From: Bacillota bacterium
Lineage (GTDB): Bacteria; Bacillota; Clostridia; Christensenellales; CAG-138
NCBI GenBank assembly: GCA_023396535.1
Contig: JAEWWD010000148.1
Location: forward strand, 1 to 8,069
Length of the DNA: 8,069 bases
Reading direction: 5' to 3'
Of the stretch, positions 1 through 5,748 are shown one piece after another (the first letter of the stretch is position 1; each line of letters opens with the position of its first letter). The notes below the pieces were generated by a model. It saw nothing but the letters and a program-made list of their open reading frames with translations, was not told the origin of the DNA and searched no databases. A program made the position numbers and the translations under genes.

Positions 1-16
1 ATGACACCTTGCGCGC

Positions 17-65
17 TTTTTGCTGTGACAGCCTCTTTCAGAATGAAAGAGCCGAACAGCAAAAA
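17..65. repeat. Nested inverted repeat near the left edge
   Basis: TTTTTGCTGT (17-26) is the exact inverse of ACAGCAAAAA (56-65). Inside it CTCTTTCA (33-40) pairs with TGAAAGAG (44-51) around a GAA loop. The whole can fold as one interrupted hairpin. Neither strand has a T run directly after the outer arm, so it is not a classical terminator. It lies beyond the terminator of the zinc-ribbon operon and may belong to whatever gene lies left of the window. Confidence 0.45.
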
Positions 66-72
66 TGCGTGG

Positions 73-111
73 AAAAACCCATCTGCAAAGTCCGCAGGAC
101 TTTGCAGATGG
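73..111 (-). terminator. Rho-independent terminator of the zinc-ribbon operon
   Basis: On the minus strand a perfect 15-bp stem (arms 97-111 and 79-93) closes a 3-nt loop. It is followed by GTTTTTCC (bases 78-71), giving a T run right after the stem. This is a textbook intrinsic terminator, about 50 nt past the stop codon of the last zinc-ribbon gene. Confidence 0.85.
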
Positions 112-114
112 CCT

Positions 115-142
115 GACGGGGCGGTCATAAGACCGCCCCGTC
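115..142 (-). terminator. GC-rich hairpin just after the operon's last stop codon
   Basis: GACGGGGCGGTC (115-126) and GACCGCCCCGTC (131-142) form a perfect 12-bp stem with a 4-nt loop, 16 nt past the stop codon of the last zinc-ribbon gene. It has no T tract of its own. It probably protects the transcript 3' end or acts together with the terminator at 73-111, a tandem arrangement. Confidence 0.6.
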
Positions 143-158
143 AATACTACGAACAGAA

Positions 159-761
159 TTACATCTTGATGATCTGAATCCCGCCAATAAGGGGCATAGG
201 CTTCATCTCGCCCTTGCAGACATGCACGATTCCAAATATAGCCAAAACCGGCAACGCCAGACCCGCGATGCCTACCAGTGTGGAAAGTATTGCGCCAAAG
301 CCCAGCGAGATTGCAAAGCCGATCGCCGTCAGTATGGCGCTCGCGATGCAGTACGCTACGCCCGCCAGCAGCAGATTGAGCCCCTGGCTCGCGTGGTACC
401 GCGCGAAACGGGAGTTCTTGCATATGAGCAGTGGAAGAAGGAACAAAAGCCCGCTGTACGAGAACATGGTGATCGCGCCTATGCCGAGCGTACGCGGGTC
501 GCCATCCGGCTCGTACGTCCGCTCGGGCTGGGGCTGCTGATACTGCTGCTGGTACTGCTGGTACCCGCCCTGCTGGTAGCCCTGCTGCGCCTGCTGATAG
601 CCGGTGTCCTGCTGCGGGGCGGCCTGGGGCGTTGGCTGCCATGTCTGCTGGGGAGCGGCTTCCGGCTGCACCGCGCCTTCAGATGACTGTACAGCGCCGC
701 AGCTCGGGCAGAAACGCGCGCCATCGTCTATTTTAGCGCCGCATTGTCCACAAAATGCCAT
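159..761 (-). CDS. Zinc-ribbon protein with Gln/Tyr-rich linker and DUF4870/Tic20-like membrane domain
   Basis: This 200-aa protein is the last gene of the zinc-ribbon operon. Residues 4-7 (CGQC) and 18-21 (CPSC) form one N-terminal zinc ribbon. Residues about 37-79 are a low-complexity linker dominated by Gln with regularly spaced Tyr, Gly and Pro. Residues about 92-182 hold three hydrophobic stretches (roughly 92-112, 126-150, 152-182), and the tail ends in PLIGGIQIIK. The membrane part, with its FARYHASQGLNLLL segment and final PLIG motif, resembles DUF4870/Tic20-like small membrane proteins; that is recognition from memory. The start at 761 is supported by AAGGAGG about 9 nt upstream. The preceding gene ends 38 nt upstream, and two hairpins follow the stop. 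The ribbon is presumably cytoplasmic and tethered to the membrane by the linker. The function is unknown. Confidence 0.88.
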   Translation of the reverse strand: MAFCGQCGAKIDDGARFCPSCGAVQSSEGAVQPEAAPQQTWQPTPQAAPQQDTGYQQAQQGYQQGGYQQYQQQYQQPQPERTYEPDGDPRTLGIGAITMFSYSGLLFLLPLLICKNSRFARYHASQGLNLLLAGVAYCIASAILTAIGFAISLGFGAILSTLVGIAGLALPVLAIFGIVHVCKGEMKPMPLIGGIQIIKM

Positions 762-799
762 GGTATGATTCCTCCTTATACGTTATGATTGCGAAATAC

Positions 800-1342
800 T
801 TACAGCAGGGAAGACAGTATCATACCCAACTGCCAATTGTACATGAAATCGCCGCCGCCCATCTCCTGCATAAAGCCGCTGACAAGAGAGATAATGGCCG
901 TCGAAAGCAGTATGCCAAGAACAATTCCAATGGCCATTAGGATCAACATCGCACGAGCGAGATTGCGGCGGTGGACATTATTCGTCCCGCCGCAGGCCCA
1001 CACGATCGCAAGAATAAAACCTGCAACCGGAAGACCCATCAGGAGCAGGCTGCCCACGTATCCCCATGTCCCCATCGGCGGCGCCGCCGCCTCCATGGAC
1101 TTGGGCGCGCTCTGGCGGGCGTCGTAGCCGGGCTGCGCGTAGGCGGGCTGGGAATAGTTCGCCTGCGTATACCCCTGCTGCTGATTGCCGGGCTGAACGG
1201 CTGCGGGCTGCGCATACGGCTGCCCATACTGAGGCTGCGCCTGTTCGGCGGGTTGTTCCAGCGTCCCCTGATCCGCTCCGCAACTGGTGCAGAAGCGCGC
1301 GTTATCCGCCAATTGCGCACCGCACTTTACACAATATGCCAT
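800..1342 (-). CDS. Zinc-ribbon protein with Gln/Pro/Tyr-rich linker and two membrane helices
   Basis: This 180-aa protein is the fourth gene of the zinc-ribbon operon. The start is taken at 1342 (MAYCVKCGAQ) because AAAGGGGG lies just upstream and the ribbon then begins at residue 4, exactly as in the next gene. A longer in-frame start at 1417 would overlap the preceding gene. Residues 4-7 and 18-21 are the two CxxC pairs of one ribbon. Residues about 28-78 are a Gln/Pro/Ala/Tyr/Gly-rich low-complexity linker. Hydrophobic helices lie at about 93-117 and 131-156, joined by a short basic NVHRRNLAR loop, and a soluble tail follows. The architecture parallels the downstream gene, but the membrane domain differs. 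The basic inter-helix loop suggests that it faces the cytoplasm. The function is unknown. Confidence 0.87.
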   Translation of the reverse strand: MAYCVKCGAQLADNARFCTSCGADQGTLEQPAEQAQPQYGQPYAQPAAVQPGNQQQGYTQANYSQPAYAQPGYDARQSAPKSMEAAAPPMGTWGYVGSLLLMGLPVAGFILAIVWACGGTNNVHRRNLARAMLILMAIGIVLGILLSTAIISLVSGFMQEMGGGDFMYNWQLGMILSSLL

Positions 1343-1386
1343 CTGATATACCCCCTTTAATCTCTTAGATGAGTTTTGACTTACTC

Positions 1387-2136
1387 TTAACCAAGTTTCG
1401 CTCCGCATTCGCCGCAAAACTTAACGCCGGGCGAAGCCTCCGCCCCGCAGGACGGGCATTTCATTGCGCGCGGCGCCGCCATGTTCGCGCCGCACTCGTT
1501 GCAGAATTTCACGCCCGGCGCCATCAGCGCACCGCAGGCCGGGCAGGCTACGCGCGCCATGCTGGCGCCGCAGTTGTTGCAGAATTTGCCGCTTCCGGCG
1601 GGCTTCCCGCAAACAGGGCATACCGTGGTTTTGCTTTCGAGCCTCCTCTTCCACACTGTCGCCGTCTGGGCTTCTTCGTCGATGTTGCGCTGCATGGCGG
1701 TAGCCCGCGCCTTGGCGACATATACCTCCTGGCGCGGCGCGCACTCCACGCAAAGCCCTTCGTCTTCGTTGTAGTCCGCGTCACACACCCACTGATGGCA
1801 ACCGTGGCAGCGATGGAAGTGCTGCTGCGCCTCGTTCTGCGCGCGTTCGAACGCCAGCTCGTGCTCCTTGTGCCATTCGGGGCTCTGTCCCTCGAAACGC
1901 TCGGACAGCACGTTGCCTCCCCGCTCTATGCTGTACCCGATGCCCCCAAGGCCGAGCAGGTTTCCCACGATGCCCGCGCCCTGCGCGATACCGCGCAGGC
2001 CGCGGCCTTTGCGGTAGGTTTCGCTTTCTATAAAGGAACTTTTATAGCCGTCCTGGCAGATATCGCAATAGAACGTAAACTGAAAGCCGGCTTCGGTTGA
2101 ATTATCCTCATAATTGCGCGTAAAGGACTTGAGCAT
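1387..2136 (-). CDS. Multi-zinc-ribbon protein with Cys-rich N-terminal domain and Gly-rich hydrophobic segment
   Basis: This 249-aa protein is the third gene of the operon. The start at 2136 is preceded by GGGAGGATAGAA. Residues 24-27 hold a first CxxC. Residues about 45-74 are Gly-rich and hydrophobic, able to form an amphipathic or membrane-inserting segment. Residues 107-132 are a Cys/His-rich patch (HRCHGCHQWVC then CVEC) that likely binds further zinc together with C24/C27. Residues 139-168 are charged and probably helical. Three zinc ribbons in tandem close the protein, with CxxC pairs at 173/176 and 186/189, 198/201 and 212/215, and 227/230 and 241/244. I recall similar hypothetical proteins in Clostridia, always annotated only as zinc-ribbon domain proteins. 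No catalytic motif is visible. The function is unknown; a scaffold binding protein or nucleic acid is an inference. Confidence 0.9.
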   Translation of the reverse strand: MLKSFTRNYEDNSTEAGFQFTFYCDICQDGYKSSFIESETYRKGRGLRGIAQGAGIVGNLLGLGGIGYSIERGGNVLSERFEGQSPEWHKEHELAFERAQNEAQQHFHRCHGCHQWVCDADYNEDEGLCVECAPRQEVYVAKARATAMQRNIDEEAQTATVWKRRLESKTTVCPVCGKPAGSGKFCNNCGASMARVACPACGALMAPGVKFCNECGANMAAPRAMKCPSCGAEASPGVKFCGECGAKLG

Positions 2137-2166
2137 TTCTATCCTCCCAACATTCCAGTACTATAT

Positions 2167-2502
2167 TTATTTTTGATTGGGCATCTTCTTGCCGCAGGCC
2201 GTACATTTTGTATTCTGAAAGAACTGCATCTGGCCGCACCTGCGATTGGCGCAGGGCACCATAAGGCTTGCGCCGCATTGTTCGCAGCGCTCCTGCACAA
2301 ATGTCTGCCCTTTGCACGACGGGCAGGCGACATACAGCGGCCGCCCGCAGCCGGCGCAGACCGCGTACCCCTTCTGTATGGGCCTCAGGCACGTAGGGCA
2401 CAGATACCCGAACGGGCTTGCGCTGCCGCAGCGGGGGCAAAAGCGGGCGTCCCGCTCCAGCAAAAGTCCGCAATGCATGCAGGGCTGCTGATAAGTCGCC
2501 AT
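2167..2502 (-). CDS. Small protein made almost entirely of CxxC zinc-binding modules
   Basis: This 111-aa protein is the second gene of the operon, with AAGGAGGG just upstream of its start. Eight cysteine pairs run from residue 8 to 103: C8/C11 with C22/C25, C35/C38 with C49/C52, C60/C63 with C73/C76, and C84/C89 with C100/C103. Seven are CxxC; the pair at 84/89 is the wider CANRRC. That predicts four zinc sites in about 96 residues with almost no other sequence, as in double-zinc-ribbon (DZR) proteins. It has no signal peptide, membrane helix or recognisable enzyme domain. Spacing is 32 nt from the upstream gene and 30 nt to the downstream gene. It may act as an adaptor or zinc-loaded scaffold for its neighbours; this is inference. 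Confidence 0.88.
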   Translation of the reverse strand: MATYQQPCMHCGLLLERDARFCPRCGSASPFGYLCPTCLRPIQKGYAVCAGCGRPLYVACPSCKGQTFVQERCEQCGASLMVPCANRRCGQMQFFQNTKCTACGKKMPNQK

Positions 2503-2534
2503 TGAGTACCCTCCTTAGGCCGGCAGTAATTGCC

Positions 2535-3014
2535 TTACTGGGGCAGCTTCGCGCCGCATTCCCCGCAGAAGCGCGTGCCGCGCGGGTTCTCGGCGCCGCA
2601 CTCTCCGCAGAAGAGCTTCGCGCCCGCCCCCAGCTTGGCGCCGCATTCCTGGCAAAACTTGACGCCCTCGGGATTCTGATGTGAACAGGAGGGACAGGTG
2701 GAGCTTTCGAGCGCTTCGCGCTCCTGCTTCTCCTTGCCTTCCTTTTCGGCGACGGCCGCATCCAGCTTGGCTTGTGCCTGGGAGATGTTTTCCCTGAGCA
2801 GCCTAAGTCGCGCGCCTTCCTCCGAAAACACGTCCGCACCGTATTTTGAAACGGCCTTTTTGCCTATGGCCGCATACAGCTCAGTTTCCTGCGCAAGAAG
2901 ATCGTTCAGATCCGTTTGCGCCGTCATCACCTTCACGTTTGGATCATCCTTGGGCATGAAGCCGGACAACCCCTTCATGAGTCCTCCCAGTCCGCCAAAT
3001 AGATCATTTGCCAT
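2535..3014 (-). CDS. Coiled-coil protein with two C-terminal zinc ribbons, first gene of the operon
   Basis: This is a 159-aa protein. The start is taken at 3014 (MANDLFGGLG), with GGGGGAG about 10 nt upstream. An in-frame ATG at 3047 would give 11 more residues but has no RBS. Residues 1-20 are Gly/Leu/Met/Phe-rich and could form an amphipathic helix. Residues about 30-103 are charged and helical, with heptad-like Leu/Ala spacing and a Lys/Glu-rich end, and look like a coiled coil. Residues 107-153 form two zinc ribbons, with CxxC pairs at 107/110 and 121/124 and at 136/139 and 150/153. Its ribbons are close in sequence to those ending the 249-aa protein two genes downstream (GVKFC.ECGAKLG in both), suggesting shared ancestry or a shared partner. 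The function is unknown. Confidence 0.88.
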   Translation of the reverse strand: MANDLFGGLGGLMKGLSGFMPKDDPNVKVMTAQTDLNDLLAQETELYAAIGKKAVSKYGADVFSEEGARLRLLRENISQAQAKLDAAVAEKEGKEKQEREALESSTCPSCSHQNPEGVKFCQECGAKLGAGAKLFCGECGAENPRGTRFCGECGAKLPQ

Positions 3015-3047
3015 AGAATCCCAACTCCCCCAGACATAAAGATACAC

Positions 3048-3086
3048 AAAAGCCGGTGCCTGCAGATCACCGCGAGGCTTGCCGGC
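3048..3086 (-). terminator. Terminator-like hairpin in the leader of the zinc-ribbon operon
   Basis: On the minus strand GCCGG (3086-3082) pairs with CCGGC (3056-3052). An inner GCC/GGC pair (3078-3076 with 3060-3058) extends the stem past a small bulge, and TTTTGTG follows (3051-3045). It lies 34 nt before the first gene's start and downstream of the AT-rich stretch that probably holds the promoter. It could attenuate the operon or terminate murA transcripts. The stem is short and interrupted. Confidence 0.35.
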
Positions 3087-3135
3087 AATGTTACACCCAT
3101 TATGACATAGATGATGTATAATGTATATCCCTGAC
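3087..3135 (-). promoter_or_regulatory. Probable promoter region of the zinc-ribbon operon
   Basis: This is the AT-rich part of the 164-nt gap between murA and the operon. Read on the minus strand it contains two TATACAT copies and a CATAAT that could serve as -10 boxes. None has a convincing -35 at 16-18 nt, so the exact promoter is undecided and may use an alternative sigma factor or an activator. No strong terminator for murA is visible before it, so read-through from murA is also possible. Confidence 0.3.
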
Positions 3136-3178
3136 AGTGCTCATTCTAGATGCAATTTAGTAAAATTCCGTACAGGTT

Positions 3179-4450
3179 TTATGACTTGCAGCGCCTGATA
3201 TCCGCGCCCAATGCGGACAGCTTTTGTTCCATGCGCTCATAGCCCCGGTCGGTGAACTCAATATTATGCACGTCGGAAACGCCTTTTGCCGAAAGCGCCG
3301 CCACGATGAGCGCGGCGCCCGCACGCAGATCGCTTGCATACAATGGCGCGCCCGTCAGACGCTCCACCCCCTCGATCATGGCGGTGCGCCCGTTAAGCGT
3401 GATGGCCGCGCCCATGCGCTGCAGCTCGCCCACGTGATTGAAGCGTTCCTCGAAAATATTCTCCATAATGAAGCTGTTACCGTTCGCCCGCGCGAGATAT
3501 GCCATCATGGGCTGCTGCAGATCGGTGGGGAACCCGGGGTAGGGCAGCGTCTTGATATTGATGGCGCGCGGCCGCTCGCAGCCGACGACCTGTATGTAGA
3601 ATTCCCGGCCGTCGTCGCCTTCTATGACGGTCGCGCCGCTTTCCATGAGCTTGGCTGAAATAGCCTCCAAATGGGTGGGGATTACGTTTTTGATGATAAC
3701 GTTGCCGCCGGTGGCCGCCGCCGCGATCATGTAGGTGCCCGCCTCGATCTGATCGGGTATGATGGCGTAATTGCAGCCGTGCATCCGCGGTACGCCCGTG
3801 ATGCGGATAACGTCCGTGCCCGCGCCCTTTACGCGCGCGCCCATCATGTTGAGGAAGTTGGCGACATCCACCACATGCGGTTCCTTGGCCGCGTTGGAAA
3901 GCGTCGTTTGCCCTTCGGCCATCACGGCAGCCATCATGACGTTGATGGTAGCGCCGACGCTGACGACGTCGAAATAGATCTCGGTGCCGATGAGCCTCTT
4001 TGCACGCGCCTTGACTAAGCCATCCTCCAATACGACGTCTGCGCCCAGCGCGCGCATGCCCTTGATATGCTGGTCGATGGGCCGCGGTCCTATGACGCAG
4101 CCGCCGGGCAGAGCCAGTTCCGCGTGGCCGTAGCGCCCCAGCATGGCGCCCAGCAGATAATAGGAAGCGCGGAGCGAGCTCACCATATCGAATGTAACGG
4201 AATACTGATTGATTCCGGTCGGGTCCACGCGCATGCCGCCGCCGGGGGTAAAGCTAACATCGGCGCCGATATTGGTGAGAATCTCGCGCAGTATGTTGAC
4301 ATCCTCGATATCGGGCAGGTTTTCAAGCGTACAGGCCGCGCCGGCCAATATAGAGGCCGGGATAATGGCCACGGCGGCGTTCTTCGCGCCGCTGATCGTG
4401 ACGGTGCCTTCGAGCGGCTTGCCGCCTCGTATGCTATACCATTGCTTCAA
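3179..4450 (-). CDS. murA: UDP-N-acetylglucosamine 1-carboxyvinyltransferase (MurA)
   Basis: MurA transfers enolpyruvate from phosphoenolpyruvate to UDP-N-acetylglucosamine, the first committed step of cytoplasmic peptidoglycan precursor synthesis. From the TTG start at 4450 the protein is 423 aa, matching the family. That start has AAGGAG 8 nt upstream and the normal N-terminus KQWYSIRGGKPLEG; the longer frame upstream to 4552 adds 34 residues unlike MurA. Landmarks are SGAKNAA with the UDP-sugar/PEP-binding Lys23, PGGCVIGPRP with the catalytic Cys118 (Cys115 in E. coli), YPGFPTD with Asp310 (general base), NIFEERF, and DRGYERMEQKL with Arg402 near the C-terminus. The active-site Cys, not Asp, predicts fosfomycin sensitivity of the enzyme. 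Gram-positives often have two paralogues; the sequence alone does not tell me whether this is the MurA or MurZ type. It lies 107 nt downstream of corA with no clear terminator or promoter between, so co-transcription is possible. Confidence 0.97.
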   Translation of the reverse strand: MKQWYSIRGGKPLEGTVTISGAKNAAVAIIPASILAGAACTLENLPDIEDVNILREILTNIGADVSFTPGGGMRVDPTGINQYSVTFDMVSSLRASYYLLGAMLGRYGHAELALPGGCVIGPRPIDQHIKGMRALGADVVLEDGLVKARAKRLIGTEIYFDVVSVGATINVMMAAVMAEGQTTLSNAAKEPHVVDVANFLNMMGARVKGAGTDVIRITGVPRMHGCNYAIIPDQIEAGTYMIAAAATGGNVIIKNVIPTHLEAISAKLMESGATVIEGDDGREFYIQVVGCERPRAINIKTLPYPGFPTDLQQPMMAYLARANGNSFIMENIFEERFNHVGELQRMGAAITLNGRTAMIEGVERLTGAPLYASDLRAGAALIVAALSAKGVSDVHNIEFTDRGYERMEQKLSALGADIRRCKS

Positions 4451-4557
4451 GGGCAAATCTCCTTGCGTCGGATTGGCGTCCCAAATAGCGCGCCTGTTAA
4501 ACACTGCGACGGGACGGGTGGCTGTATCCCGACCCCCCGCAATGCCGGACATTCAGG

Positions 4558-5490
4558 TTAGAACATCTTCCTGCGCCAGAGTATGACGGCAACGATACCC
4601 GCCAGTCCCAGCCCAATGCTGACCATAATGGGAAAGCCCCACGGCGAGTTTTCCCATGGTACAACGGTATTCATGCCGAAAAAGCCGCTGACGATGGACG
4701 GGATGGACAATACGATGGTCAGCGAAGCCAGCAGCTTCATGACGATGTTCAGGTTGTTGGAAATAATGGAGGCAAACGCGTCCATCGTACCCGAGAGAAT
4801 GTCACGGTATATGTTACACATTTCAATGGCCTGCTTGTTTTCGACAATGACGTCCTCCAGCAGGTCGGTATCCTCGGGGTATTTCTTTACGTCCTCAATT
4901 TTGAGCATCTTCTCCAGCACCATTTCGTTTCCGGTCAGGGAGGTGGAGAAATAGACCAGCGACTTCTCCAGCTTGAGCATCTGGATGAGCTCGCGGTTCT
5001 TCATGGATTTATGCAGCTCGTTCTCAACCAGCATGGAAGCCTTGTCGATCTGCTTGAGGTACTGCAAAAAGCGCGAGGCGTTGCGGTAAAGAAGCTGCAG
5101 CACAAAGCGCGTTTTTTTTACAGTGGAAAAGCCGCGCACACGGCCTTCCATAAAGTTTTCGAGTATGGTACTTTCCTTCAGGCATACCGTTACGATGCCG
5201 CGATCAAAATAGATGATCCCAAGCGGTATCGTATTGTATACGAACGTGCGCCCTTCCGGCTGCACGGTGGGCAGATCCACGATGATGAGCGTCTGCCCGC
5301 CGTCGCTTTCGACGCGGGGGCTTTCCTCTTCGTCCAGCGCGGCGCGCAGGTAATCCTCCTCCAGGCCCAGCTCCTCCACGACAGCCTTGACCTCCGCGTC
5401 CTCCGGATCGGTCAGGTGCATCCATGCGCCTTCTTCAAAGCATGGCAGTTCATACAACTTTCCTTCGCGGGTTTTAAAAATCTGAACCAT
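4558..5490 (-). CDS. corA: CorA-family magnesium/divalent cation transporter
   Basis: CorA proteins are homopentameric membrane channels for Mg2+ (some also carry Co2+ or Ni2+), gated by intracellular Mg2+. The start at 5490 (MVQIFKTREG) gives 310 aa, close to family length, with GGCAGGTGA upstream. The in-frame extension to 5616 adds 42 residues of non-CorA sequence that overlap leader RNA structure. Residues 1-245 form the cytoplasmic alpha/beta and long-helix domain. Helix 1 spans about 250-271, and the signature GMN selectivity motif is at 272-274 in the periplasmic-side loop. Helix 2 spans about 286-305, and the short tail RRKMF is basic as expected. The acidic EEDYLRAALDEEE region (44-56) fits the divalent-sensing interface. 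It has a clear sigma-A promoter at 5648-5676 and a ~150-nt leader that may be regulatory. Confidence 0.95.
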   Translation of the reverse strand: MVQIFKTREGKLYELPCFEEGAWMHLTDPEDAEVKAVVEELGLEEDYLRAALDEEESPRVESDGGQTLIIVDLPTVQPEGRTFVYNTIPLGIIYFDRGIVTVCLKESTILENFMEGRVRGFSTVKKTRFVLQLLYRNASRFLQYLKQIDKASMLVENELHKSMKNRELIQMLKLEKSLVYFSTSLTGNEMVLEKMLKIEDVKKYPEDTDLLEDVIVENKQAIEMCNIYRDILSGTMDAFASIISNNLNIVMKLLASLTIVLSIPSIVSGFFGMNTVVPWENSPWGFPIMVSIGLGLAGIVAVILWRRKMF

Positions 5491-5641
5491 GGGATTCACC
5501 TGCCTTTCTGCACTGTATGCCCCGGAGTTGGGAAATGCTTCTTGGCCGCCGGTCTCAATGGCCGTGGAAAGAGTTTCCTTTTGCTCCGCATGCCGCCTGT
5601 TCGGCATTCTGAACACAGCAATAAAAGCCGCTGCGTCCGGC
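5491..5641 (-). promoter_or_regulatory. Structured 5' leader of corA
   Basis: About 150 nt separate the inferred transcription start (~5641) from the corA start codon. Several hairpins are visible. TGTTC/GAACA (5598-5602 with 5611-5615) overlaps, and so excludes, ATGCCG/CGGCAT (5590-5595 with 5602-5607). GGAAA/TTTCC (5566-5570 with 5574-5578) is separate. Mutually exclusive stems suggest a switch. The sequence does not match the M-box (ykoK) Mg2+ riboswitch as I remember it. An alternative reading as an N-terminal CorA extension is less likely. Confidence 0.4.
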
Positions 5642-5647
5642 TGATAT

Positions 5648-5676
5648 AGTATACCCTATAACATTGTAACAGGCAA
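5648..5676 (-). promoter_or_regulatory. Sigma-A promoter of corA
   Basis: On the minus strand TTGCCT (5676-5671) and TATACT (5653-5648) are separated by exactly 17 nt. Transcription should begin near 5641. The promoter is flanked by a 9-bp inverted repeat, CGCTGCGTC at 5629-5637 and GACGCAGCG at 5695-5703. Confidence 0.8.
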
Positions 5677-5748
5677 TACCAAAAGCATACCAGCGACGCA
5701 GCGTAAAGCCTTGGTAAAACAGCCTCACAGCGGTATATTTCCGGCTAT

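Noticed and set aside
1..177. Short plus-strand frame starting at the first ATG (58 codons)
   Set aside because: It reads straight through both hairpins of the operon terminator and into the last zinc-ribbon gene. No RBS can be seen and no domain is recognisable.
1387..1640. Tandem DNA repeats encoding the three zinc ribbons
   Set aside because: The similarity is at protein-motif level (CPxCG...KFCxxCGA) and the DNA has diverged, so it is domain duplication and not a separate repeat element.
1369..2100. Long plus-strand open frame of 243 codons
   Set aside because: It lies opposite the multi-zinc-ribbon gene, where regular GC-rich codons leave the antisense frame open. It has no RBS or recognisable domain.
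5491..5616. In-frame N-terminal extension of CorA (42 residues)
   Set aside because: The extension has no CorA similarity, overlaps RNA hairpins, and the ATG at 5490 has its own RBS and the normal CorA N-terminus.
5700..5748. Terminator for the ComEC-like hydrolase gene (minus strand, AGCC/GGCT followed by GTTTT)
   Set aside because: A 4-bp stem around an 18-nt loop is too weak to claim as a terminator.
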